The translations under genes and the position numbers were made by a program. This document shows positions 40,146 to 51,811 of a stretch of 64,000 nt of DNA, piece after piece. Source of the stretch: Orientallactaga sibirica (Eukaryota; Chordata; Mammalia; Rodentia; Dipodidae); NCBI GenBank assembly GCA_036365145.1, contig JAEOAD010000005.1, forward strand, positions 2,852,001-2,916,000, read 5' to 3'. Each line of letters begins with the position of its first letter. The stretch's first letter is position 1. The notes beneath the pieces are model-generated. The model saw nothing but the letters and a program-made list of their open reading frames with translations. It did not search any database and was not told the origin of the DNA.

Positions 40146-42245
40146 AAAATGGTTGAGACATACTAAGCATCAGTAGATTTGATGAGGAGTGTTAAAGCGA
40201 TAAAGTTGTAAAAGAAATGATAAGCAACACAGTGGTTACAAATGAGAGCTGGGAGAGAGAAGTCAAAGGCATGGAATGAGGGAAACTGATGATCCAACCC
40301 TGGCAAGCACTGGGCAGTCAGCATCTAATCACACAGTAGCTGTTACTGTAGGTCCTTCTGGACTGCCCTCCCTCTCTCGTATGTGTGCATACACAGGCAC
40401 ATTCAGTAAACTCATGGCAGAAAGTGTCTTGGGCAAATGCAAGTCTGAGATGAGTCACATGCCAATCCTGTGAAGCTCTCTTTGCACTTTGAATGTGTCA
40501 CTTGAGGACCAAATGGCCAGTGTCATCTGTCTGTCTTTGGGCTCTACGCTTCCCTTACTCTCTACAGAGAGGTGTCAGATCACCTTGAACTTGTGTCTCT
40601 ACCCATCTCAGTTTGTGCATCAGGAAAATCACATAGGTGTTTTGGGAATATTAACAGGTCCAGCAGCCCTCCAGGTAACCTACTCAGAATGGTCATGTCC
40701 AGCCAAGGCTGAGTTAGGAAGCCCCATCTATGACAGCTGCCCCAGGTGTTCTGATGTGAGAAGCTCCCACAGCAGCCATTACAAATCCATGGGCTCTGGG
40801 CCCTGCAGAGTTCCAAATAAGAACAGGCTCATGTTAGGCAAAGCCCTGGAGCACCTGAGTGGAGGTGAACAGCAAACAAGACAGAGTGGTGGGCAGAAGC
40901 CTCCAAGGACCATCAACATCTGCTATAGGGATGCTGAGTCTTGGCACTGGCTAGAAGCTGAAGCCAGGTTGCAGAGTCACTGAGCTCACATGGTCTCAGG
41001 ATCTTCCACTAACTAGGCACTGGAGCCTGGGAAGTATCAGGCAAAGAAACGATCCGCGGGATGCTTTATATCTGTAGGACATAGATACATACGGCACTGT
41101 TAAAGTTTTAATATATACTATAAGAAGTCAGGACAAAACTGATGTTCAATAATCTAATCTAATGATGTCCAATAATTTCAGAACAGTGACAAAAGTAACA
41201 GGAGGAGGGGATCAGGTCAAGTTTCTCATATTTAAATGAAGAAATGCAAATTCCATCTCTAATTCTACATATGCAGAATTAAGTTCCTGAGTGAAAACTG
41301 TATGGCACTTGGCCGATACACGTGCACATTATGGCAACATAGATGCACAGATTCCTTTGTCTGCGTGTCAATGCGAGGTCCAGGCCTGCATAGGGTTGCT
41401 CCCCAAGCTAGCTCCGAACACTACCGAGGAAGCCTATGCCGCTGAGCCAAACACCCGAACGGCCCAGATTCCAAGACACCGTGCAATGGTTAATTCAATG
41501 TCACCCTTTGTAAATTTCTAATCTCCATGTCTGTACTTCCAGTTTTGGCAGAGGTGCTCCATGGTAATGTATATGCCGTTAATCCCCAACCTCAGCAAGT
41601 AAACTTAATTACATTTCACATGTCAACGCTGAATATAGTATCTCTTGAAGAAACCCTATTAATGCTGATGAAAATTACCAGAAATTGGTTTAGAAGCACA
41701 CAAGGGCTGAAAATGAAGTGGAGCAGATGAAATTTGTGAAGAGGAGCACGTGACTGACACAGGAGCGATGCAATAAAGAATCATGCTCACTGTCGCCTTC
41801 TTAGTAGGGACACATGCTCAGTGTGACAGAATTGTGAGAAACAGTTGGCAAACATTTCAGAAACACAGAAAGGTGTGATTACTTATTTACTTCATACAGA
41901 ACCAGACAGTTGACCAATGCTCAAATTTAGCCAGATCACCTGAATCCTCACACCGCTAACTCTGTAGTTTTGCTCTAGAGAAAGTAACTCAATATTTGAC
42001 TAACATTTACATGCTAAGGAAGGGCATTGTATGATCAGCCACAAGGTCACGCTTATGAAACTCCTAGAGCTTGTGGTTTGCTTTAAAAGTCATGTGTTCT
42101 GAGTTTAATTGATGGGATAGATTCAGGTGCTCTGATCCATAAATGAACAGATTTTACTTACTGTTATGCTTTTCTGGTGTCACCACTGAATATAACCAAT
42201 GAATATCAGCACCATGAAATCAACTAATATCAACTGACAATACTT

Positions 42246-42332
42246 GGAAATGTAAAACACACACATGGACACACATGCATGAACACACATGTGTGCACAT
42301 ATGCATACATGCACACACACACACACACACAC
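42246..42332. repeat. (CA)-rich microsatellite
   Basis: Imperfect CA/CATG repeats ending in about 11 perfect CA units. Confidence 0.85.
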
Positions 42333-42452
42333 CTAGGATAATTTAAAGAGTTGGTAGCTGAATATGGTCACATATATAATTCAACATCGCATAATTTTAT
42401 CATTTTATTGGAGTTTAGAAATTAATATATGATTAACATTTCAGATTATGCA

Positions 42453-42511
42453 CTCCACCACACACACACACACACACATATGCAAGTACACATGTACACA
42501 CACACACAGAC
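42453..42511. repeat. (CA)-rich microsatellite
   Basis: Two CA runs separated by TATGCAAGTACACATG. Confidence 0.85.
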
Positions 42512-43839
42512 ATACCCGTACTTCTTTGCACATCCATTTTTAAAAATACCTGGGAAAATAAACAGGTAAATTGCAAAACCTTAGCAAGGTCAGAGGAACA
42601 GCCATGATTTTAGGACAGAAGACACAAAGTGAGGAAAGAGAACTTGAAGGAGTCTGTTAAGTCTCCACAGCTTTGGGTGGCGAGATGGGTAACCAAACAA
42701 GTCAGGACCGGAGATGGGGAAACAAGCCACTTAGGTAGGCGTTCCCCGCACGGAGCCCACTGAGCAGGGAGGAGATGCTTAGGAGACCTGGGAGAAGAGC
42801 AGCTGGCAGTTCCCAGACCACGGAGGCCCTGAGGGACCACGACAAGGCGCCTGACTTTCACTCTACCTATGGGAAGTCGTGTGTGTCTGTAGGGACTGCT
42901 CTCTAGAAATCATCTTTCTGTCATTTGTTACTAGTTTGGGCACATCACTTAGCATCTGTCCATGTCAGCAAGGTGAACTGAGTGAACATCCTTAGGTACG
43001 TACACCATATAACGATGGCCTTGCTCATACTCCCTAGCTTTTCTGCCCCTAGCACGGCCACATTACTACAATGCAGACACTGGTTCTCACGTCTGGACCT
43101 GTGACCTTAAGGAGAGCTTCTTTCCACTTTTGCACATGGAAATACTCCATCTTTCACACAGAGGAAAGAATTAAAATAATTCCTTGAAAATAAGGTATTA
43201 AAATACATAAGAATTATACAACTATTACACAAGTAATTCTAAATCAAAAATCTCATGCTAACTGCTGCTTGTGGAAACACAAACACCCTGTTTCTAAGCC
43301 AATCCAGCAGAGCTTTCTGCCAGCCTTTCTAGGACAGCCCAGCTCAGCAGAGTTGGGTCATCTGGACCAGATCTGTGACTGTAAAGCAAATGCGTATATT
43401 TAGACAAATGAAACTATTTTTCTCTTTTTCTTAATTGTGTGGATAACATTTAAGAAATAAAATTGCCCAGATAGCATTTTGCAATTTGGCATTTGAAAGC
43501 CTTCAGTGTGTTTTCTTCTTGAACCATATTTTAACCCTGTGTATGCTTTAGAATTTTGTCTAAAGAGAATATATATATTCTTTAACATAGGGTATTAGGC
43601 AACTATACTACCTAATTGGTTAACTTTAAAAACTATTTTGATCACATGCATATATTGCACCATATAGTTGAAAAATTTAAAACATTTAAAACCAGTTCAT
43701 TGGTTCAACACAAAGAATGACTGCCTAAACCCTATCTAGACATTTACTTTTAAATTTAGGTAATATTATGAAACAGTGGTGAGTGTAGAAAACACTTTCA
43801 AAGGTTAAGGTCAATGTTTTCTTAAGTCACTGTTTTCTT

Positions 43840-44006
43840 CTTTTTTTTTTTTTTTTTTTTTTGGTCTTTTGAGGTAGGGTTTCACTCTAGCCCAGGCAGA
43901 CCTGGAATTCACTATTGTAGTCTCAGGGTGGCCTTGAACTCACAACAATCCTCCTACCACTGCCTCCCAAATGCTGGGATTAAAGGCGTGAGCCCCACGC
44001 CTGGCT
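43840..44006 (-). mobile_element. B1-type SINE
   Basis: T run at 43841-43861, then GAGGTAGGGTTTCACTCTAG, CCTGGAATTCACTATTGTAG, GGGATTAAAGGCGTGAGCCC. Short target-site duplication AGTCACTG at 43825-43832 and 44008-44015. Confidence 0.93.
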
Positions 44007-44037
44007 GAGTCACTGCTCTTTATTGAGGGTGGTGTCC

Positions 44038-44130
44038 ATTTGCTTTACAGTGTGCTGGGGATCACACACAGGGCCTTTGCACATCTAGGAAATTGCTCTA
44101 TCTTTACAATACAGTTAGCCATTAAATCCC
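44038..44130 (-). mobile_element. ID/B4-related SINE fragment
   Basis: GTGCTGGGGATCACACACAG, GGCCTTTGCACATCTAGGAA, ATTGCTCTATC resembles a reversed ID/B4 head. Diverged and adjacent to the B1 at 43840. Confidence 0.45.
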
Positions 44131-45496
44131 AATTCTTAAATGTAGTTTATTTTCATTTTCAAAAATAATAGAAAAATTTTATGCAATATGATTAAAAACA
44201 GTTGCACACTTTAAACTACTAATTAATTTAAAATGAATATTTGAAATGAGGTGCCCCTTCAGAATAAATGCAAGCTTTGTTAGCATCCTTTAAATGAAAC
44301 ATTTCTGTGGTTAGGCAATTAACATATGAAAAAGAAGTTTCTGATAAAATAAATCATTTTAATCAATATTGCCATTTTCACCCTTGCAAAGTGAATTTAA
44401 GTCATTCAATTTTCATATAAATAATCAAGCTGTATCTCAGGATTCACAAATTTAAGTGGACAATAATTTCTCGTCACTATCATTGCTCGCTTGGAAACAC
44501 TTTAAGATTTGAGAAAATGTTAAAGATCTCCTGACATCCCAGGTGACTCTATTCACAATATATATATATATATGGCAGTCCAAGGTTGACTTGCTGAGAA
44601 GATAACCATGTTTAAAACCGTCATGTTGAGTGTCTGCAATGAATTTGTTTCTTTAACATGTTCCTTATCACAAATATTTTCTTCAGAGTTGGTGTGGTAG
44701 AGGTGAAATCTGTTAAGTCAGTATGAACTTTGGGCAGTGATTCATTCAATGACAGAAGTTATGTAAACATTTGGAAGGTAAAGATTTGTCTATAATTATG
44801 GGATGCATGCATCCCATTTACACCTGCGTGTCTAGAATGACCAAATCATGTAATTACTGAATTCCAGTCCTGGTGTAAAACTCATTCTGAGGACCAACCC
44901 ATGCCTACAAGAGAGGGAACACCATGCAACAAGTGAACTATCCTACATAGTCGATTTTTAAGGTTACTTCACGCTGTGACACCAGTTGGCTGACCTTTAT
45001 GCCTTTATTTTATTCACTAAACATATTTTCTTTCTGGGAGAGGTTTTTCATTTAATTGTACACTAAAGGGATTAAAAACGTACAGCTTCCAATCAACCTT
45101 TAGTCTTACTAAATTTTAATGACCATTCGACATGAAAATCACGACTTTCACAATCGGCCCAATTTTACTGAAAACCGTGCGTGAGGAGACACAATGATCA
45201 GTGGAGAGGAAAATGTCACAGCAGTCCCTGCAGTCACTTCCACGCGAGTTCCGTTACTTTTACAAGTTCAGGGCTGTTTTTATTTATTTATTATTTTCCT
45301 GGCAGAGCCTCTGTCAGGCGCGAGGTCAGAAATAAAAGTTTACAGCATGTGCAGCCTGCAGCTTTAAGACTTCAGCAAAAAATCATCCCAAGAGCACATC
45401 ATTCATTCACCATGAGACACCGGAGACACCCGCGCGGTTAGTTCTGACTTTGCTCCTGTTACCTTTGGAAATAAAGGTCGTCAGGAGCTTGGACCC

Positions 45497-45531
45497 CGGT
45501 CGGTCGGTCGGTCGGTCCGTCGGTCGGTCGG
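45497..45531. repeat. (CGGT)n tetranucleotide repeat
   Basis: About eight CGGT/GGTC units with one CCGT interruption, at the edge of the CpG island. Confidence 0.9.
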
Positions 45532-45597
45532 GCTGTGCACTCAAGTCCCCGTCGCCAGCGCAGCGGCCCCGCCCTGCTTCCCGGGCGCGCGGGCGGG

Positions 45598-45790
45598 CGG
45601 GCGGACGAGCGGCGCGGGCGGGCGCAGGAGCGGCGCGGGCGGACGAGCGGCGCGGGCGGGCGCAGGAGCGGCGCGGGCGGGCGCAGGAGCGGCGCGGGCG
45701 GGGCGCGGGCGGGCGGGCGGACGAGCGGCGCGGGCGGGCGCAGGAGCGGCGCGGGCGGGCGCAGGACGGGCGGCGCGGGCGGGCGCAGGA
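45598..45790. repeat. GC-rich 21-bp tandem repeat within the CpG island
   Basis: Repeats of GGAGCGGCGCGGGCGGGCGC plus A, alternating with shorter variants containing GGACGAGCGGCG. About nine copies, at least two length classes. GGGG and GGG tracts at 45696-45717 fit a G-quadruplex on the + strand. Confidence 0.9.
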
Positions 45791-46033
45791 TGCCTCCCCC
45801 GGCTCCGCCCCCCCCCCAAACGCCGCTCCACGCCACCCAGGACGCCCCACAACCCAGGCGGCGACGAAGAACGGCCTCGCAAACAAGTCAGGATGCCGAA
45901 TGATCACCGTTTAATTTCCGCTCTCACCGGCAAAACAGGCTGGGAGAAAAGCCAAGCAAGACGCAGCAGGCTCCGCAAGCCGACTGGCTGCTGGGCGTCC
46001 AGGAGGGAGACCAGGGTTCAGCCAGGCACAAAG

Positions 46034-46047
46034 GTCTCCATGGCAAC
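46034..46047 (+). promoter_or_regulatory. RFX X-box-like motif beside the CpG island
   Basis: GTCTCCATGGCAAC matches 12 of 14 positions of the palindromic X-box GTTGCCATGGCAAC. It lies about 200 bp from the island, upstream in minus-strand terms. Confidence 0.45.
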
Positions 46048-47218
46048 AGCGAAGTTAGACCCCCACCGGCATTATTTATGCAACATTTCATCACAAAAGG
46101 CCCCTCCCTCTAGCCGGCCCGGCAAACTCTTATTTCGAATCTTCCCTTCTTTCGTCTGAATGTGTACCTGGGACCTTCCACTAACCTTATCTTAATAAGA
46201 GATAATAAAAACCAACCCTAACTGCAGCAAGGCCAACAGCAGAGAGGACAACACGACTCAGTGACTGCACACGGGCTCCGGAGAAGGGCGCACCAGGTTG
46301 CCCATAACCCATACTAAAGCCCACCCCAAGTGGCTTTGGCAGGTGGACGGTTGGTGGATAAATACACTTGTTTTAATTATTTCACTATTCTCATTGTGAT
46401 TGGAGTTCAAAAGGAATTAAAAGGCTAACCTAAGATTCTACAGACTCACAGCAAAGAAGTTGTCCAGATGTTGACTTTGTGGCTAAATTTTACAGGACTA
46501 ATTAAACCTTTTCTCACCTCTAGCTATTACACATGCAAACAAAATCTGAGTCTCTGGACTAAGACACAACTAAGAGATAGAAGGAAGCTGAGTTAATGGA
46601 TAATAGATCCCAACATTTATATCAAAATACAGAAGGCCCTGAAGAAGTGCAGACTTGAGGGAAAAGAAAGTAGAGATGCACGAGTCTAATAGATGAGAGG
46701 GTAGTTTATGAAACTGCACTAACTAAACACTAAGGTGTCCATGTACGCAGAGAGAGACCAAAGAGCAGAATAAGAGAGAATCCAGAAATCAAGCCATTCT
46801 TACACCTGGTTTATGCACCTTAACCTTCATGCCAAAAATACGTGAAAAAGTAATTCCAGGTGGAACAGAGAGTCGACTACACATGACCAACTAAATCAAT
46901 ACCCCAAAATAAAATATGCATCACATGCATGACCTGAAAGGAACCAAGGTGTCTTCTGAAGACCACAACATGCTAATGATAAAAGATAAAAATTAGAGAA
47001 TGGACCATAGTAATATTGGGAATTTTAATTTACTAACAGCACCATTAAGGAAGCAAAATTGTCCTCATGGAAGAGAATGTTTTTCTCATTTTCTGTATAT
47101 TCACAGTGTCTCACATGCAATAGCAACCCAATAGAAAAATCAGATACACAATTAAAAAGCACTTCAAAACATAAGATACTTCATGGTCCATATGACCAAT
47201 AAATAAATGGGAACATGA

Positions 47219-47310
47219 GGACTGGGGAGATGGGTCAAGGATTAAACTGCTTACCGTGCAAAAGTAACCAGAAATGCATGCATGCACATCATGACACATA
47301 CCCATTCAAA
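47219..47310 (+). mobile_element. B4/ID-related SINE fragment
   Basis: GGACTGGGGAGATGGGTCAA, ATTAAACTGCTTACCGTGC, then a CATG-rich tail. Confidence 0.45.
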
Positions 47311-47867
47311 AAGTGAAAATGTGACAATTTCCCTACTCATTAGAAACATATTATTAGCCAGGACAAAACATTGTTGCCTGCCCACTCACATGAATATAGG
47401 ATACCTAATACTGGCCAGTGTTAGGTTTCAGCAGAACTTTCATATGTGAGTAGGGATGGAAAACAGTAACATAAATATGATCTTTCAACATTTTCTAAAT
47501 TATTTCCATTTTCATATTTTCCTAAGCAGGGGATTTATTACGGCTTATGTGCCTACTCTACTTATCAGCAATTATCCTAGGAGGCATGGATAGAATATTT
47601 GCTCAGTAGGCCACCAGTGAGTCTACTGAAGATAGCTACTTCAGTAGTAAAAGTCCATAGTAGACACGTAGTAAATACTAGCTGATTAATGCATTAATAT
47701 ATTAGGATAAAGTGGAAATCATGTGAATTAGACTTATCTTCAATAAGAAAGACTAAACCATATTTGAAAAACAGTTTAAAATCTCAGAGTAATTTCAATC
47801 CCATATTTTTGTAATACACATCATGTGTGCATTTGAAAACAGGAATATTGTTGAGCTGTTAAATATT

Positions 47868-48157
47868 GTTTGTGTATGTGTCTGTGTTTGTGTGTGTTAA
47901 GTACACATGCATGGGCAGAGGACAAACTTAGGTGTCATTTCTCAGATGTCATCTTGTTTTGAGACAGGATCTCTCATTGGCCTGGAGCTCATTAACTAAG
48001 ATAAACTGTTGGGCTAGTGAGCCTCAGCAGTCTCCCGGTCTCCTCCTCCCCAGTGATGGGATTATATGTACAATACTACGATTGGCTTTTTATATGGGTT
48101 CTGGGGATCAAACTCAGGTCATCAAGCACTTGACCAACTGGGCTATATCTTCAGACT
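47868..48157 (-). mobile_element. B4/RSINE1-type SINE
   Basis: TG-rich left edge, GGCAGAGGACAAACTTAGGT, TTTTGAGACAGGATCTCTCA, TTGGCCTGGAGCTCATTAAC, then GGTTCTGGGGATCAAACTCA and the head GACCAACTGGGCTATATCTT. Confidence 0.8.
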
Positions 48158-48356
48158 GAAATTTTCTTAATTATAATCATTCACTTCAGAGGGTTTCACC
48201 CACATCCTTCTTAAATTTAATTTTTTTCAAAAGTAACTTTCAGGTTTTAAAAACTAAAAGCAAAACTCAAAAATAGAGAATAACCATGTTAGTGCCAGAT
48301 TGTTAATTTTCAAATAATTAACTGGACTTTTGCTCGCTCGCTCCCCCCCTCCATCT

Positions 48357-48358
<2 letters not shown>

Positions 48359-48408
<50 letters not shown>
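48359..48408. repeat. (AT)n microsatellite, about 24 units
   Basis: Perfect AT run following a C/T-rich stretch (GCTCGCTCGCTCCCCCCCTC). Confidence 0.98.
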
Positions 48409-51213
48409 TAATAAAAAATTCCAATTGCAAAAGAAATAGCATTAACATAGAATACTTTAACATTATAACCAGAAACTTTTTATGATTAATAAGTAATTTT
48501 AAAATTAATATTTAACATTTGATAAAACTTTTGATATTTCAGAAACTTTTTGAAAGCTTAGAGTCTTTCCTGAAATTTTGGCTTTTCATTTTGTGAGAAT
48601 CAGCATTCCATGTGAGAGCCTGTAATGCTATTTATTATCCTTCCAAACTCTAAGTTATAAAATTACACATGATGGACAGCCAAATTAATGAGGCTGCCTT
48701 CCAAGAGGCACGGTAAGCTCAGCACAGAGATGCTGCAGCAATTAAATAGTTGCAAGGAGTAATACTTTCAGGGACAGCTCAGCTTTTCATCTGTAGTCCA
48801 GCAGCTATCTCTGCTGCCCATGGCCATAAGAGATTGTACGAGGTGACAAAGCAAAGAAAAGGACAAAGGGAAATGGAAGAAGATGACAAACAAAGCTGGA
48901 CCCCTGCCTGGCCGGGCAGTGTCAGCTAAGCAGATAAAACCCAGGCTGAAGTGCTGGTCCCTGCTGCTCTGAGCTCTCAAAACCTTGTGTTATATGCTAA
49001 ACATAGGGCTCTCGGTACTAAGAGATCATGTGGTCATACATAGCTCATATCTGTCAATCACTATGCCTTGAACTCAAACACTAGGTAGGCAAGGAAGACG
49101 AAATCTCACCAATAAAACATGTTCTGGCTATTATTTTCTCTATCACAGTGTAAAACTCTTCCACGGGACCTAACACTAGGCAAGCTCCACGCTTGCTATC
49201 AGTTCACCTCAAACCAGAGCTGATGCTCTGACACTTTCAGCCCAAACACTCTCAGGGCAGCTCTCTATTCTGGCATGAAATTAATTTCTCTTTCTTAAAA
49301 GCAGTCTTGGTTTCTCAAACAGAATTTCATGAATTTGACCATCTTGGCAAATGGGTGTGATAAATGACCAATCCATGCAATCCATACCTTTATCTTTCTG
49401 GTGAAAATAAAGTTTGGAAACTAGAGTCTTCCAGTTACCAAATATAAAACAATGATTGAAAAAGAGTAAGTGCACAGTGCACTTTAAAAGCACGGTAACT
49501 AATGAAAGCAAAACAAATATATCAGCGTTACTCTAAATCTGTGTTTTTTATTCCAAATAATATCAACAAAACAAATACATAATTCTCATTTTTGAAGGAG
49601 GTTATCTCTTCTCACTCTGACACACATGCACATACATGCACAAGTGTGTATTGGCAGAGTGCAATACTTTAAATTGCAATGTATAGCTTCCTCAGGGTAC
49701 AACTGGATGGACAGTATTCTGACCTCTTCTACAGCTCAAGCATATATTTCAGACACAATCTTTGAGGAAGTACCTCAATTTGTCCAACTACTAAGGACAT
49801 TATTTCTTAGTCTTGGAGCGTTAAGAATAGAATTTTAGTGTTTGCATCGATACCGCATGTCTTGATTTGATATTCTTTTAACATCTATATAAAGTGGTGA
49901 TCATGAATAATACTCTGTCAGAACAGAGTGGGCCCTGTTTCTTTGGCCGGATTTTGGTATTATGTCATTGCCCTTGGTAAAGACACCCAAAGAATACTAA
50001 TGAGAAAACACACATGACTAGGCATTTTAAGTTATTCCCACAATGTGTTTGCCTAAGACACTAGCCAAAGAAACTACTAAAAACCCAAGTGCATGAACAC
50101 ACACACACAGAGGAGCCCACAGTGAGATTCAAATAGGTCAGAGAGATGCATTTGAATGTGTTGAAGTGCATTCTTAAAAACACCCATATCCAATGCATCA
50201 AATTCTATCTATATAAATATATCTGTTTAACTATTCCCTGAAGAATCTCCTCTACTGGGGCCCTGGAGCAAACTGTTCTGTAACTTTAAAGAGTTAACGG
50301 ATGCTTTCAGCAACTAAATGTAGTCAGCCATGGTTCAGGAGCTCAGTCATCCAGATGAAGGACGTACAGACTGAGGCGGGCTCACTGTGACCAGCTCTCC
50401 TGTAATGCTAGCACTTCAGTATTCTCTCTGTGCGTTGATGTTGCTTCTCACACTTTGAAACAGATCTAATATCAATTAATATAACACACTACATCAGGGA
50501 TCCTCCATGAGCTATACCATAGACCATATTTGTTACATTTTTTTTCTCAGATACCTAAACAACCTTCAAGTACATTCTCTGAACCATGGTGGGCTTGAGT
50601 TCACACAGAATAGGGGAGTGAGCTTAATGCAAAAGGATAGACTGATCTCTAATCAAAAGAATTTTGTTCAGAGTCATGGCAGTACGCATACTAAGCTAAT
50701 GTGCATCACAGCAGGATCAGGGCCTTATCACTTTTTGGTATATTATATTGTACTATGAGAATTTTGGACAGTTTTTATAAGACTCTGTGACTCCATCTTT
50801 CTCTGTTTGTGGCCATTAGAAAGAACAACAGCACGCTAAAATCAGGGGACATAACAGTATGTTACAATCTACATTGGTTGAAGAATTACTATTGTTTTCT
50901 TCAAAATAAGAGGTTATTTTTTTTTAATTTGGTTACAGCCCTATGATGGCTCCTAAACACCAAAAGTCCTCTCTCTTTGTGGCTTCAGTATGTCTGTTAC
51001 ACAATCACCCCTCGGCATTTACACAACTACGCTGACTCATGAAAGGGCTGGGTGAACAGTGGAGGTTTACTCAGCTTTGTGTTGCATGCTATGCCTCCAG
51101 TTCTTGCTCCATTCCTGTGGAGTCATAGCCCCAGGGCTATCTCACATCCAATCTTCTCATTAAGCACTTCCTCACCACGTATAACTGTACTTGTTATTTT
51201 GAAGATAATGAAG

Positions 51214-51410
51214 GGTATCTTAGCTACTTTGCTTGTTGCTATGACCAAATATCAGACAAGAAGCTGGCTGCCCTCTTCTGTCACCATGCCTTCCACGACC
51301 TGATGGACTGGACTCCCTGGAACTGTAAGCCAGAATAAACCTCTCCTTCCTTAAACTGTTCCTGGCCTTGGGTATTTGGTCACAGTGACAAGCAGCAACT
51401 TTCCCTTTCA
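51214..51410. mobile_element. Two MaLR LTR ends in inverted arrangement
   Basis: 51221-51256 (GCTACTTTGCTTGTTGCTAT, then GACCAAATATCAGACAAG) looks like the reversed 3' terminus of a MaLR LTR. 51263-51410 is a forward LTR 3' half (CACCATGCCTTCCACGACCT, GTAAGCCAGAATAAACCTCT, GGTATTTGGTCACAGTGACA). The two termini are imperfect inverted repeats of each other. Confidence 0.6.
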
Positions 51411-51811
51411 ACAGGCCTCCTGTGAAAAGTTTATAAATGGGAAGGAAGAGTGGGCATGTTTATTTGTTATTCTTCTAATGACAGAAGTGAAGATGAAGAG
51501 AAGAAAATTATCAGTACCCATGACAGTTCATGGAAGTACTGGACTTATGCAAAAGCAGTAAGTGCAAGGACAGGCTTTCTATATAAATTACATCCAGGTT
51601 AATATTCATTAATGACTCACTCAAAAAAAAAAACATCAAAGGGAAGTTATGTGCCTAACACAATAATAATAATAAATAAAAGATATGTTGTTGTAGCAAA
51701 TCATGATGCCACATAATTCCTGGAAAATTTAAAGAAATAAAATGTGTCAAATAAAGAAAGGTAACTATCCTGAAACACTATGCCTCAAGCAGGTATTTCA
51801 TTTAATAAGTC

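Larger units (their letters stand above)
45480..45840. promoter_or_regulatory. CpG island; candidate internal promoter
   Basis: Strongly GC- and CpG-rich against AT-rich surroundings, with many GGGCGGG/GCGCGGGCGG (Sp/KLF-type) sites. A possible minus-strand splice donor AAAG|GTAACAGG lies at 45463/45462, just beyond the low-coordinate edge, so a minus-strand transcript starting here could splice toward the CTNND2 exon about 18.7 kb away. No TATA box is seen. That it is a promoter is inferred from composition. Confidence 0.55.

Noticed and set aside
40489..40983. 164-codon open frame on the + strand
   Set aside because: No recognisable domain and no splice-site or promoter context that I could support. 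A frame this long can occur by chance in 64 kb.
45840..45907. Minus-strand LFARP stretch resembling the MFAR start I recall for delta-catenin
   Set aside because: Only about ten bases agree (GTTTGCGAGG) and the following residues do not match. It has no ATG at the right place.
45407..45914. Long overlapping open frames on both strands (113-166 codons, Ala/Arg/Pro-rich)
   Set aside because: The 21-bp repeat unit is a multiple of three and lacks stop codons in several frames, so it creates low-complexity frames on both strands with no recognisable domain.
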